In this document: positions 35,523 through 48,400 of the stretch, one piece after another
Numbering within the stretch: the first letter of the stretch is position 1
Layout: each line of letters begins with the position of its first letter
DNA from: Parasponia andersonii
Lineage: Eukaryota > Streptophyta > Magnoliopsida > Rosales > Cannabaceae
NCBI GenBank assembly: GCA_002914805.1
Contig: JXTB01000133.1
Coordinates: 500,242-564,241, forward strand
Direction of reading: 5' to 3'
DNA length: 64,000 bases
Position numbers and translations under genes: made by a program
The notes under the pieces: model-generated
What the model was told of the DNA's origin: nothing
Databases searched by the model: none
The model's input: the letters and a program-made list of their open reading frames with translations, nothing else

Positions 35523-36223
35523 TTATCCAAGCAAGCCAGAATCAAAAGATACCCCTGTGGAAGGCAACCAAACATTCCCAGAGATAAAACCGGCAACTGT
35601 GAATGAATTAGCTTGAGGGGCCGTGAGTGAGGCATGGTACCCAGCCCAATTGACCCTGCGTCCAGTTGAGGCCCCTGGGCCTGTGTTCATGTACTCACCA
35701 TAGAACAGTGTCTTGAGCCCAAACCCACCGGACCAAGAGGACCAGCCCGCTGGGCTTATGGAGTCGTCCAAAAACGACTCCATAATCACGGTCCGCGAGT
35801 ACTGCTTCCAGGGCCGGCCCAAGTACGTCTCGTAGCTAGACTTGACGGGAGCGAGGTCCGACGCGGCCGAAATGCGACAATTGTGGATTGAGATACCCGT
35901 GTTCTGATCTGGGCTGGACCGACCTTGGGCCGTGACGAAGTTTCTAAGCCCACTTGAGGCGGGCTTTCGGGAGAAAATGTTGCAACTTTGGAAAACGACA
36001 GCCGAGTTTCCAAAGATGAAATCAACTGTGCCGTAGATATCAGTCTCTCTATAGAATTGTCGTTTGGAGTGGGTGTATAGAGTATCTTGGTAGCCAAGAA
36101 TAGAACATCGAAAGACCACTGACCTGTCGGACCCCACACGAAGGGCCACGGCCTGGTGCTTGGCGGGACCCGCACTATTCACAAATGTTATGTCCCTTGC
36201 TATAAATCCATCCCCCATGGCAC
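35523..36223 (-). CDS. Pectin methylesterase exon 2 (most of the catalytic domain)
   Basis: Carries residues 327-559, with all five catalytic-site residues and family signature GTVDFIFG. The stop TAA is at 35523-35525, after a VSFDSGLLG ending usual for this family. No frameshift or internal stop. A 129-codon frame at 35786-36175 in another phase is a shadow. Confidence 0.95.
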
Positions 36224-36908
36224 CTAAAAATTAATACATATTATACATATATATATATATATATTAGGTAAAAGACCAAATTAATTATCATATAGAGGCA
36301 TATATCATCGAATTCACTTTATATATATTTATGATGTAGTAACTATATGTGGACTAGATGATATGTTAAGGTAATTAGGCTGAGTAGCAAATTTGTAGAT
36401 AGTATTTGATTCGTTGCAATCTTTGGTAGTTTTTATTCTGACAGAAATTGCTATAAAACTAGTATCGTTTTCCAGAACCATTAACTATGAAAGAAGCCAC
36501 GATATCTCACTATCTATTAATAAAACATGTTATCTTAATTAAGATTAATTTCTTAAGCAGTACAATTCACTTAATTAATTAGTTAAGAACACCCAAGTTA
36601 TTTAACTATTTGAAGAAAACCTGTACCTTATTTCAATAAAATGCAGGGAATCTTGTGTTAGGGTCCAAAACAATACCTTATCCGTTTGTACGATTTTATG
36701 AACTGTCATAGTTTTATAAATTTCATTTGACTTTCTTTTAAAAAAAAATCGAATTGTAATAGATATGCATATAGTACTATTTGATTATGTTTGATACAAA
36801 ATATATTAATATTTTGAATAATATATATATCCACTCCGGCATACTGTAGGGCAGAAAAATTAATAGTACTAACGAACGTCTCTAAATTATAATATTTGTT
36901 AGTCGATC

Positions 36909-36950
<42 letters not shown>

Positions 36951-39900
36951 CTAATATTGAGAAATGCGTACTACCAATTATGAGTATTTATTTTTACATA
37001 AGCTGTGTATATCTGTGTTTACGTGTAGTTCAAAATGCTTTAATGTAAATAGAGTAATATTTGGCATACTACTATACATATATAGTTACCCTCTTTATTA
37101 AAAAGGAAAAATGAAGAAGAAGAAGAAGCTCGAGACTTTTGAGTGCAGCTAGGAAACAAATTTGTCAACGTATATCTATACGAATATATTCGAAAAACTA
37201 AGCAGGTAAATTAAGAAGTGATGTTTTAATTTGAACAGAGGTATTCATGCAAATACAATAACTATCTGTGTCACGTACCACAAATGATAAATTATCAGCT
37301 ATAAAAACAAATTGTACGGTTATATGATATAAACTGTGAGCTACAAAACCAATATTACAATTTCATAATGTTTATATATATATATATATAGGTTGCCAAT
37401 CCAATAGGTATTTTTTTTCTTTACTTATGGGTAGAAATTTTTTTTAGTCGTTATAATGGTGATCCAATGGCTATAATGAAGTACATGAAAAGACTTGCAT
37501 CATTAATGCTCTTTTTCTCTCTTATATTTTACAATAAAAAAAATGTGCATGCTAAATTTTCATTAGCCAAATTAATATCTATGCATAGGTAAAAAAAAAA
37601 AAAATCTACTGGATTGGTGCCTATATATATATATATATATATGGTTGCCAATCCAATAGGTATTTTTTTTCTTTACCTATGGGTAGGTATTTTTTTTTTA
37701 GCCGTTGGATCACCATCTAATGGTGATCTAATGGCTATAATGAAGTGCATGAAAAGACGTGCATCATTAATGCTCTTTCTCTCTCTTACTTTTTATAATA
37801 AAAAAATATACATGCTAAATTTTCATTGGCCAAATTGATACCTATATATAGGTAAAAAAAAAAAATACCTACTAGATTGGTGCCCATATATATATATATG
37901 AATTTCATCCTTATACCAACGATGAATTTGACTTTTATAAAATCTAGCTAGCTAGCTAAACACACACGTATGTCTAATTGAATATGTATTGATAAATTCT
38001 TACAAATCCTAGATAGCTATATATAAATATCTACATAAAAGTATATAAATGATAAATTAAAATAAAATAAATCAGTGCTTAATTAATGAAGAAAAGTTTT
38101 TTCCCTCAAAAATAATTATCAAAGAGAAGAAAAATATAACAGTAGAATATTTGTTCGGTGCACTGCCGCAAGAGAGGGAATAACTAGTACGCAATGTCAC
38201 GACATGGCTATCTTTAAAGAGTCCAATTCAACTTATAATCTCGCTAAAGAATTTAGATCAAAACGATGTTTTTAATTTTTAGTATGGGTTTTAAGACTAC
38301 GAGCTAGCTATCATCCTTTCTATATATCCAAGTATTTGCTGTTGCCTTTATGTAATGGTTTTTAATTAATCTTTATTATTTTTAGATTTTAAATCCATAT
38401 ATAACGTGAAAACTACTTACTTATCGGCTATACGTAATTTGCTAAAGTAAAGCATGCAACACAGACTGTGATTTATAATAGAGGGTGAAAAAAAGCACTT
38501 ATTTAAAAAGTTGATAACGTCTAAATATAACATAAAGCGGTTAAAACTTAACCTAGCCCGTTAGGATTAAACATTGTCGGACTAACGTAATAAAACTTTT
38601 TCAATGTGTCACGTCTAATCTCTGTTTCACCATTAATATAATTGCCCTGTTCATTCTTATTCATTAATAGTTTAGTATACATAATACATAAAATGTGAAA
38701 AAAAAAAAAAAAAAAAGCGAAGAACCCTACAAATTTGACTTATTAATACGAATGCAAGACCCCTCCCCGACATGATTGAAACTTGACTAATTACTCCAAA
38801 CCACACCCACATGATATATTAATTAATGGCAGACAAAAAATAAAGTAATAAAAAGATCCATAATTATAGATTCTAACTAAATGATTGTTAGTCTAACCAA
38901 CTAGTTTATTATTATTAAAAAAACGAAAACAAGAACGGAAAAAACCAATAAATCATATTACTTTTCAGCCAAAAGCAGGAAGAAAAAAAAAAGACCGATG
39001 CTTTTTTTACCAAAATAGGTGAACACTTTATTTTGATGAAGTAGAATATGTTTGCCTCAATTTTGTCCGAAGGGACATTAACGTTGTGTTTAGTAGAAGG
39101 AATTTTTAGAGAGATTGAGAGAGGTGGAGATAAAGTTACGCTTTGTATTTGGCAGAAGAGAGAAGAGATGTGTAGGTAGATTCGATTTTTTTGGGTCCAC
39201 AAAAATTTATTCTCTTAAATTAAAAGGATTAGAAAAAATTAAAAATAAAACAAATTAATTAATAAATTTATTCTTTAAGTTAATTAATTTTAAAAAATAA
39301 AATAAATAATATAATAATTTTATAAATAAATATTTTATATTTTTTTTCTATATCTTTTTTACCAAATAATTTAATGAATTATTACTCTCCGCTTCCTTTT
39401 TTATATTCTCCCTCGTTTCTAAACTCTTCATCTTTTCTACTTTCTTTTTCTCTTACCAAATATAGTCTAAATTAGTCCTCTAGTCTTTAGTAGTAAATTT
39501 ACTGTTCTTAGAAAAAATAAATACTTTTCAAGTTTTTCAATCAAAGGAACTAATGAAGTAAAAAAAATTGTATATTACGAGTTCCATATGCTTGAAAGAT
39601 GTTTTACTTTAAAAAAATATATATAAAAAAAAAAAAAACAACTTAATGTTCCTTTTGAAAAAAGTATTCGTATTATATGTATATTAAATATACACACACA
39701 TTACAAGTGTTTCATAATTCGAAGCTTTTATATTGATACTTTTAGTTACCAGATAAACATTATGACGCCTTCAGAAAATTACATATCTAATTATATGGCT
39801 TTTAAATATTCTGGGATTTCTGAAAAATATGATTACGAGTGTTTCAGAGTTCAGATAATATATTGGTTTACTTTTAACGTTCATATTACCTTTTTTTTTT

Positions 39901-41243
39901 CCCCTCCTTTGAAAGACACGATCATATTACTTAATATACCAAGATTTTGTATATTGATGTGCATATACATATATACATATAACTCAAAATAAGGAAAGGC
40001 GCAATTTGTTTTGGATTTTTTTTTTAAAAAAAGGCGTAATATTTTTTCATAAAAAGAGACATTATTCGATTTAAAAAAAGAAAGAAAAGAAGAAAACGTG
40101 ACATGATTATATATATCATTAAGAAAAATCCATATCACGATCCTATAGCCAAGGACCAATTCCGAAGGTTTATAGCCGATTTCTCTCTTTTTCGTTTTTT
40201 CCGAAAAAAAAAAATAGAATTAAAACAAAAATAAAACGCGAGGGATTTTAAAAGAAACGCTTACCAACAGTGGCGGAATCGTAAGTGGTGGACCCATCGT
40301 CCGAGTTTTTATTACCCACAATTACAGTTTTACCCTTCCCATCTCCAACCAAAAGAACATTCTTCTGCTTCGTCGGGATCCTAATATACTCGTTATACGT
40401 CCCCGCCTTAATTTGAATTACCGTTCTACCCCCCTCCTCCATCGAACCCGCCACCTCATTAATCGCCTCCCCGATCGTCCCATGGGTCCCACTCCCATCC
40501 TTCGCCACCACCGCGTGCGGCTCAATCGCCTCCACCGGAGCCTCTAGAAGTCTCCGATCTCCTGCCGAAATCCACGCCGGGAACCTGCCGTCCGACAACA
40601 ATTTACGGCCACCGGCGCCGGACTTCGGCCCGGCCGACGAGAGGTAGAGCGAGAGGGAACCGGCGATGAGCTGGCTCACGTTTCGAGCCGTGGAGGCCAT
40701 GGTCGCTGGTTCGGGCTCGGAGCGGTGCGCCGTTTCGAGGCTGTCGAGGCAGGTCTCCTGGTTCGTCAGGGCGGCGCTGAGCCACGTGTGAACGTCGTCG
40801 TTACGGTCATTTTCGGGGACTTCGTTTCGCGAAACGACGACGTTTGAGAGGAGGTCCACGGTGTCGTCTAGGAGGTCGAGGCAGTCGACTATAGCGGCCG
40901 TGTCGTAGTGGGCCCCGACCCTTTTGGAGGAAGCGAGACTGAGATTGTAGGCCAGGGCCCGGGCCCAGTGGGCCTTGGAGATTGTAAATTGGATCGAGTT
41001 GTCGAATAGGTCCTGTTCGATTGAAGAGGGAGTGGTGGTGGAAGAAGAATCAAAATCATCCTCATGAGCGAGAGAAATGGGAGATTTTGATGAAATGGGT
41101 TCTCTTGTAATTTTTGCGAAATGGGATTGTGATGATTTTAGCTCAGCTTGGGCTAAATTTAGTGAAGAGAATATGAATGGGAGAATTAACAATATGTTTG
41201 GGAGTTTCATTCTTGAAAAACTTATAAGCACTATTATCTCCAT
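35523..41243 (-). CDS. Pectin methylesterase with N-terminal inhibitor domain (two exons)
   Basis: Exon 1 (40265-41243) and exon 2 (35523-36223) join in frame to 559 residues. The donor (G/GTAAGCG) and acceptor (TTTTTAG/GTG) are canonical and split a Gly codon at residue 327. The protein begins with a hydrophobic signal segment (about residues 12-33), then an inhibitor-like helical domain (about 78-205), processing motifs RKLL (213-216) and RRLL (230-233), and the catalytic beta-helix from about 241. Expected catalytic residues are present: Gln350 (QAVALR), Gln372 and Asp373 (GYQDTLY), Asp394 (GTVDFIFG), Arg463 and Trp465 (LGRPW). It should be secreted, cut at RKLL/RRLL, and de-esterify homogalacturonan in the cell wall. 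The exons are clearly more GC-rich than their surroundings. The subfamily member is not assigned. Confidence 0.95.
37391..37621. mobile_element. Small inverted-repeat element (MITE-like), copy 1
   Basis: 231 bp, from GGTTGCCAATCCAATAGG to CTACTGGATTGGTGCC. The two ends are inverted repeats of about 35 bp (GG-TGCCAATC-AGTAGGTA type). Flanked on both sides by (TA)n. Family not assigned. Confidence 0.7.
37643..37885. mobile_element. Small inverted-repeat element (MITE-like), copy 2
   Basis: 243 bp, in the same orientation and strongly similar to copy 1, with better preserved ends (GGTTGCCAATCC... and ...TAGATTGGTGCCC). A 21-bp (TA)n run separates it from copy 1 and another follows it. It includes a CCGTTGGATCACCATCTAAT hairpin that copy 1 has partly lost. 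Confidence 0.7.
39081..39467. mobile_element. Harbinger-like MITE (candidate)
   Basis: Left end CGTTGTGTTTAGTAGAAGG, right end (reverse complement) GACTATATTTGGTAAGAG. These share the GTTTGGTA-type core of Tourist/Harbinger MITEs, and TAA stands on both sides (39079-39081 and 39468-39470) as a 3-bp target duplication. The terminal match is imperfect. Confidence 0.5.
40265..41243 (-). CDS. Pectin methylesterase exon 1 (signal peptide, inhibitor domain, start of catalytic domain)
   Basis: Two possible starts: ATG at 41241-41243, or a second one 11 codons later at 41208-41210 (MKLPNILLILPFIF), which gives a more typical signal peptide and a 548-residue protein. Two Cys at residues 121 and 165 correspond to the conserved second pair of the inhibitor domain; the first N-terminal Cys pair is absent. 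The exon ends in TTYDSATV plus one base. Confidence 0.9.
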
Positions 41244-41317
41244 GCTTGCTTTGATAAGTTCTAAAGGAGGAGAAGAGAGAAGAAAGATGAGTGTGGTTGC
41301 ACACTTGATGATCGTGC

Positions 41318-41325
41318 TATATATA
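41318..41325 (-). promoter_or_regulatory. TATA box of the pectin methylesterase gene
   Basis: CTATATATAG (minus strand) lies 75 bp upstream of the first ATG, a normal plant distance, in an otherwise non-repetitive context. Confidence 0.65.
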
Positions 41326-41343
41326 GGAGTTTTTTTTCTTTTT

Positions 41344-42562
41344 TAACGTGTAATACATATGTATTCATCTATTTAATTGAAAATGAGTATATACTTAACG
41401 GTACTTTATATGGAGGATAAAGTAAAATTTGTTTGTACTATGAAGAAATGATAAAGCCTCAAGTACTATAAACTTTTAAGTACCTATAACCTTTTTTCCT
41501 CTTAAGAATTAGGACGTACGGTTGATAAGATTTCTGTTCACGAGATATCATTTTCGTACTTAATGAAAGTGTTGTATTATTATGTTTATGATGAGAAATT
41601 ATTTACAAATAATTTTGTATTATTACTAAATGATGTGTATTATGACCACTATTATTTGGATAATGCGCATAATATTCAATATTTCATAATTATGTTCCTT
41701 TGTTTCGTGAGTCGTTACACGTTACCATAACCTATATCATCATGATAGCCATAGAGAATAGTATTGCATGTGGGACATACTATGGTCTATGTCTGAAATG
41801 TATATCACCTTTTTATGTAGGTTAACAACCATTATGTCTCTTGTTTCTTTTTAATTATCGAAAAAAAAAGGTAACAACCATTATGACGTAAAAAAATAAA
41901 AAATAAAAAGTTCGTCTGATTAACAAGTGACTGATAGTGATAATGTTGTTTTATGTAAAGTGGACATACATACATAATTTCATGACATTTAATTAAAAAA
42001 AATTATACTATAACTTGCGAGAAGTAAAATGAAAAGTTATGTGACCCATAGAATAAGTCATCAACTTGTCTTGTTTATGTTGTCATAAAAAATTTGTGCC
42101 TAAAAAATACGTTAACTCAGAATTACTCAATTTCATCATCATATAAAGAATCTATAACTAAAAATACATTAGTGACTTACATAACTAAAATATTACTTTT
42201 GGTAGTGTATATTTGTAGTGTATATTTATATACACATTTAGTAGTTTTTTAAGCTCAAGCGTACAACTTTGAAAACTTGTGAATGAAGACTATATTGATT
42301 TCAGCAGCAAAAAGTGGTAAATTTAAAAGGTGAAAAAATAGGTGACAAAATCATTAATTTCCCACAAAAAGAGATATCCTTGTATGAAAGAGAGGAGTTG
42401 ACTCCAATTTTCTCTGTAGAATGACGTTGTTTGTATGATTTTATTGACTGTTGAATTGTACAATGACCTCAGACACATAACGGAGCATGAAAGGCAACAA
42501 TATATAAAGCTAGCTAGCTTCGATAGAACAGTGTCTAATGATTGTTATCATTATTTTCTTTT
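41344..42562. other. Upstream region of the pectin methylesterase gene
   Basis: No gene seen. AT-rich, with scattered TTTTGTGCCTAAA and TAGTGACTTAC words near 42090-42180 that could be transposon debris. Bases 42553-42562 are the left target duplication of the following element. Confidence 0.5.
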
Positions 42563-42920
42563 GGGAAATTATCATTTTTATATCTTGTATTTTGACAATT
42601 TGTTCGGTTTATACTTTCTATTTTGGTTATTATCAATATTGACCCTTAGATTTCATTTTGTTACAAATTTATACCATTACACTAATTTAGAACAGTTAAT
42701 TTACCAAGATGATTTAATAAACTTATTCTCGGATCAGTTTTTATATGGTTTATTTTCAATTTTTTAAACAGCAACTTGGTAAATTAACTGCTCTAAATTG
42801 ATATCAGGGTATAAATTTGTAACAGATTTCAAATCTAAGGGTCAATGTTAATAATAACCAAAACAGAAGATATAATTTGAACAAAGTATCAACATACAGA
42901 GTATAACAGTGATAATATCC
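42563..42920. mobile_element. Mutator-like fold-back MITE with 10-bp target duplication
   Basis: Two long inverted arms of about 150 bp (for example TTTTGGTTATTATCAATATT on the left against TTTTGGTTATTATTAACATT read back from the right) flank a loop of about 60 bp. The ends GGGAAATTATCA and GGATATTATCAC are alike. ATTTTCTTTT stands perfectly on both sides (42553-42562 and 42921-42930). A 9-10-bp duplication with long inverted repeats points to the Mutator superfamily. No transposase is encoded. Confidence 0.85.
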
Positions 42921-43013
42921 ATTTTCTTTTAGGTTCACCAGAATAAGCATGCATGTACGGTAACCAGCTGTAGTTTTTTAGTTTTTTTTTTTATCAACAA
43001 AAACTAGAAAATG

Positions 43014-43015
<2 letters not shown>

Positions 43016-43066
<51 letters not shown>
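43016..43066. repeat. (TA)n microsatellite
   Basis: Uninterrupted TA run of about 50 bp between the fold-back MITE and the solo LTR. Confidence 0.95.
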
Positions 43067-43067
<1 letters not shown>

Positions 43068-43220
43068 TCCATATCCAAGAATTTCCTGCCTATAAAGAGA
43101 ATGATCTTGAGTTTTATAAGTTTGTTTTTGAATAACTATATAATATATAATGTACGTATTAGTGCTCGAGATTAATATTGTCGAGTCTAGAAGAGTTAGA
43201 TAAGTTGATAACATGGTATA

Positions 43221-45163
43221 TGTCACAACCCAAAATCCGGGTCAGTGGCAAAAGGAGAATTTCACAAAAATGGGAATTCTTTGATTTATTTGAAAAGTGT
43301 CAAAAGTTCTAGTCTTATAAAATGGTCCATTTAAATAAAATAATTGAAATTTGATCCCGTGAACTACTCCCACAGTTCGTATACACCATTAAACATAGAT
43401 CGAATAATTTAAAAAAAAAACGTGAAATCAAATATAAATCCAATCCAAGCATCATCATCATCCACGTCAAAAATCAAACACCAGAATGGCATACATAAGT
43501 TCACAGACAAAGATAGAATGTAGTAATCTTGGTTCAATGCTAATACAAAACCCAAACAATCCAAACATCATAACGACAAGTTTCAAGCATTACCAAGATA
43601 ACGAATTACAGTCAAGATGACCTCTTACTCCTCTTGATCATCAAAATCGCACTGAACACCACCTGAGGGAGAAGGTAGGGGGGTGAGCATAAAATGCCCA
43701 GTAGGAAAAACAAATACCTCGATCGAAAACATTTTAGTGATGGAGAACTCTTGCATGGTTAATTTAGTCCAAAACATACATATATATACTCCAAACCGGA
43801 AATCCATATATATATATAAAAGGCTGTATAATCAAAACCATTCAATTCATATGCACATGACACAAATCAACCCATACCCATGAGCTCTCATCCTCACATC
43901 TATGGAAACCCAAGATGATGGCACTAAGTATGCCTAACAACCTGCCTGACACCTAAGCTCATACCCAGAGGGGACACCCGTGTGTCGCCTATCAAACCTG
44001 GAGGGGCAACCAAATTGTCTATGCCTGCCAAATGGGGAGATAATCAGAAATAACGAAAACTCACGCGGGTTTACAGACTCTACACCGATTATGGGGCATG
44101 CAGCGCCACACTGTAAACCCACGATGCTAACACGATACTCATGTATAATCCTATGACACGTGCAATACAGAACTGAAGTGTGAAAATAATCATGCATGGG
44201 CTTTTCAATAAAATCAGTATATAAGGTTTTATAGAAAAACGGACAGCATAACAGCTCTATTTTTAATATACCCAAAATAACCTGCACTCAGAAAATTTCC
44301 AAAGCAATACAATATGTATACATCATACAATCAATTCCCATCACAGATGTTCAAGAAAACTAAAAATCACATTTGTTCTCATATATTATAGAAAATAAGT
44401 TTTATTCGAAAACGATATAAAACAGAGGTAATTGAGTCCCTACCTCACTCGAATAGCGATATCACGCCGTCGAATCCTCAAGGTATCGTTGACGATCGCC
44501 CGGAGGGTCGGGAACCAATTCCGAGCCCTCGATCGTCCTCTTGTGAAAAACCAACTTTTCAACGGAGCTTCAATTCCACAAACGGACTTCTTCACTGAAT
44601 TCCTAGTACCCAAAATAGCTAGGTTAGACATATAACTTGTCTAATTCGGGTCTGAGACCACACCGGGCCTGTGACACGCAAAACGAGGTAAATCTCGACC
44701 ATACGATCTCGTTTTTCGTGCCGATCATCAAACATAGGCAATATATATATGTATATATATATATATATCAAACTTCCTCACTTTTCGAGTACAATCTAAA
44801 AATGATAACAAAAACACAATCCAGTGGCCGGATCAAAAAGTCAAACTTAAACTCAAAATATCTAAAAATGGCAACTTTTGATTCGGGCATTATGGGGTTA
44901 AGATATATATACTTTGACAATCCTTACGACGAGACGAATCCAACAAGTCCGGTTTGAGGTCGAACGGAGGTCGAAATCGTCGCCAATGACCAAAAATCCA
45001 AAATAGGCACTTCGTATTCTCCGACTCCGGTGGTCTTCTCCGGTGGCTGCAATAGCTCGGCGTCGACTCGGCACAGCACGGGGGAGTTTCGCTGGTAGGC
45101 TGCGCAGGCAGACGACGCCAGGGAGTCGAGCTGCGACGGTGGCCCTCCTTCGGCCGAGGGAGA

Positions 45164-45198
<35 letters not shown>

Positions 45199-45414
45199 AA
45201 AAAAGGACCCACATGAGTGGGAACATATAAGGCTGTACAAATTTTTAAAAATTGCACATAAGTCTCCAAAATTCTAAATCTCTATCAATTTTGTCCCCTA
45301 AAAATTATAATTTAGTCTTTTTGTACAAAATTTTTGCAAATTAATCCCCCTAATATTATATCCGAAAAATTGGTAAAATATCCAAATGACCCTCCCAAAA
45401 TCCTGATTTTTACA
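43221..45414 (-). mobile_element. Solo LTR with perfect 5-bp target duplication
   Basis: 2194 bp with TG...CA ends: minus-strand start TGTAAAAATCAGG (45414), end GGTTGTGACA (43221). GTATA lies on both sides (43216-43220 and 45415-45419). There is no internal region, primer site or gag/pol, so it arose by LTR-LTR recombination. The segment at 44890-45200 is unusually GC-rich and is preceded, in the sense direction, by a CT run ((GA)n on plus, 45167-45194), as expected of an LTR promoter and leader. Open frames at 44890-45269 lie in this leader and overlap in three phases; they are not genes. The superfamily is not proven; Gypsy is likely. Confidence 0.9.
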
Positions 45415-48400
45415 GTATATATATATATATATAATACATATCTTATTTAATTTCATAAATTTATCATTCTGTGGCTGTGATGATCGCGCGCACATAGCTA
45501 TTAATGGACACATTTATCTTAATTTCTTCTCCAGGAAAACTACTCAATAATGACCAATTGTTTTCTCGTCTCCTCCCTTAATAGCGATGTTTGAGGGGAA
45601 AAAAGAAGAAGAAGAAGAACACACGAAAACTAAAAGAAACAAATTAACGAAAACAATAATATTTTACCCGCATTGTAGCAGAGCCCAAAAAGGAAAAGAA
45701 AAAAAAAAAAAAACCTGCATTGTATAGTAACACAATTGAATTTTGGCAAAGTTCAAACATCGGTCTAGCATATTATGCATAGATATAGACTTCTATCCAT
45801 AAACACAAGTTGTCTATTGACTTGTTCAACAAAATCCAAAAGTGCAACATAAATATTACAAATCTCGTAAAAGTATTTCTAAATCTAATACAGACACATA
45901 CTAATTCAGTTCAATAGTACAGCTTACACTCTCAGTAAGGAAATATATATAATATACATATACATGTATGTATATATATATAAGCATCTTGTTAAGNAAA
46001 AAAAACAAAGAAAATAAGTGTAAAGCTGAAGTCACGCACGCCATGATTGGCCGAACGTATACTGTGTTTAAATCAAGTATTAATTGGTGATCACAATATA
46101 GTTTTTGCAACGTAATCTAGCAATGAAGGGACCTAATTTATTGACGATTATTTCAAATACATGTTTGATTCTTGCAATTGGGCCACAACTGATAAGAAAA
46201 GCTAACTGACTTTTTGGCACTTAAAAAAGGTAGTAGAACATCAAAACCGGGTCCATTAGCGTGGGACATTTTCCATCTTGTGGATATAAAGGATCCCCGG
46301 TATCTTATGTTGGAAGTTTTAATTAGTGCTATTCGAATGATAAGAATAAAAGTGTCAAAAACGTCAGAAAAGAGAGGAAATAATTTGTAGAAATATTACT
46401 AGATTTTGTTAGAATTAATAAGCTAGTTGATTATATCATAATATTTTTTAAGCAATCTATAATTCACAAAAAGCAAATAATTATATGACAAATATTAGAT
46501 CATTAAATTATAAAATTTTTGCACTTCTTTTATTTCTTTATTTTGTTCAAACGATGGCTTTTAAAAGTGATGAAATTACCCATATGAGAGAAATTTGTAA
46601 TTATTACTGACGTATTGAAGAAATTTTCTAATAACAGACTGAAAAAAAAAAAAGAATAAAAAAGTAGCAAACTACTGCAAAAGGGATTAAATACAAAAGA
46701 ATTCAATATTCAAATGAATTCATTTTTTTGTTACAGGACATAGTGTAGTAGTACCAATGTAATTTTGCCTAAAAAAAACAACGGATGAACTTTGAAAACT
46801 AATATAAATGGCTAGATAATTGTAAGCCAACTATGCATAGTTAGGAATTTTTTTTTAGTGGGGCATAAATACTATGTTTTCCTTTGGAGTCACCTAATTT
46901 AAATTTTTTCTAATATTGAGGGTAACTGAGTTCTTAAAATTAATTTTATGTGAAAAAAAAAAAGAATGTACTAACTTTAGAAATAAAATATTTGTGATGG
47001 TCAAAATCTCCTAAGCCAAATTCGTCCGAACCCAAAGATTAGTAAAAAGGAGTAAGACAGGAAATGGTAAATTATGTAGTTTCACATTGTTTGATGGTCC
47101 ATAAGTAAGGATCCACTTACGAAAATAAATTTGTACAGATTTAGGCCTAAAACAGACGATATCATACTAAGTAGATGGATATATTACAATATTTATTTAA
47201 ACTCTAACAGCAAATAACTATGATTATTACATAGTTGATTAGATTTTTTTTCCCCAATATAAAAGTAAGGTTATAATTGATATGACTATTCCATAGTGAA
47301 TTAGATTTTTTTCCAACATAAAAAAAAAGTTATAATTGAAACTTCAATTATGAGTGGTGGCGTACTTTGAATTGTCTAAAAATTTATATGTAAGACTTAA
47401 AAATTAAAATATTGTGAGGGGACGAATAGGTGTATAATTGAAATCTTAATTTTAAGTGGGAACATAACTTAAACTTCCTAAAAATTTATAAGTATATTAA
47501 AAGACCTAAAATGTTGACAAGGGACGCTCGCCCCTCTCGCCCCTCTCGCCCCACACCTCCCTCCATCCCATGCGCCTCGAGCACTTCTTGTGCTAGCAAA
47601 GCTCTAATGATTGTAACAATACACGTACATATTTGAGAAAATAAATATTGGTGGACACCGGACTTGCACGCGTGATATATATAACCATCAATATTTGTTC
47701 TCAGCTAGCTCTAAAAGATTCCCAAAAAATCCTAAAGCATCTCCAATGCAATGACATATACACTATACTTATTATTATTTTTTTTAATTTTAGGGATATA
47801 CTCGCTGTTTGCACCAACAATTTTACCCAAATTTTTTACCACACAACTTCATTAATAGTACAATCTGACAATCTGACTGTCACTTTGAAATGAAATGCTA
47901 TTGAAGATCATGTGACATCATTTGCTGTAAATTTTTAATGCATAATGAGTCCTAATGTTATTTTTCTTTTATTTATACCACAATGTTCCCCTTTTCATGA
48001 AAAAAAAAAATTTAAATAAAGGGGGGCCGTTTCCTTTGTGTATGGAAGCACTCCTAAAATAGGGACAAAACTCTAAATCCACGTTGCCTTCAAATTGGAG
48101 AATTATATAGTGGGATATTATGACAGATCTAGAGGGACCAGATTCTCAAAAAGCAAAATTTGAAAAGTCTAATAATGACATTCACTAGTGGAATATAATC
48201 ATTCTTGCTACTTTAGATAGTGAGAGAATAACCATGCATATATATTGTAAAAATGAAAAATTACACAATCCAAGTGCTCAAAATCTAAACCAAACCCATA
48301 AATCCGGTCAATGTAATTCAATCCAATTTCCAAGATTGGATATCCTATTACAGTTGAATCTGATGAGATTAGATGTTAAATTTTAGATTATACTTAGATT

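Larger units (their letters stand above)
36224..40264 (-). other. Intron of the pectin methylesterase gene, 4041 bp
   Basis: Bounded by GTAAGC (40264) and TTTTTAG (36224). It is AT-rich and filled with insertions: (TA)n at 36912-36948, two tandem MITE-like copies at 37391-37885, and a Harbinger-like MITE at 39081-39467. No extra exon is needed for a full-length protein. Confidence 0.9.

Noticed and set aside
35786-36175. 129-codon minus-strand frame
   Set aside because: Out-of-phase shadow of the catalytic exon of pectin methylesterase.
40603-40785. 60-codon arginine/proline-rich frame
   Set aside because: Out-of-phase shadow of pectin methylesterase exon 1.
44890-45269. Three overlapping minus-strand open frames of 100-123 codons, GC-rich
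   Set aside because: They overlap in all three phases, begin in a CT microsatellite and lie wholly inside a solo LTR leader region.
47520-47575. GC-rich patch as a possible CpG promoter
   Set aside because: It is only about 55 bp, built from tandem CTCGCCCC words, with no gene downstream on either strand.
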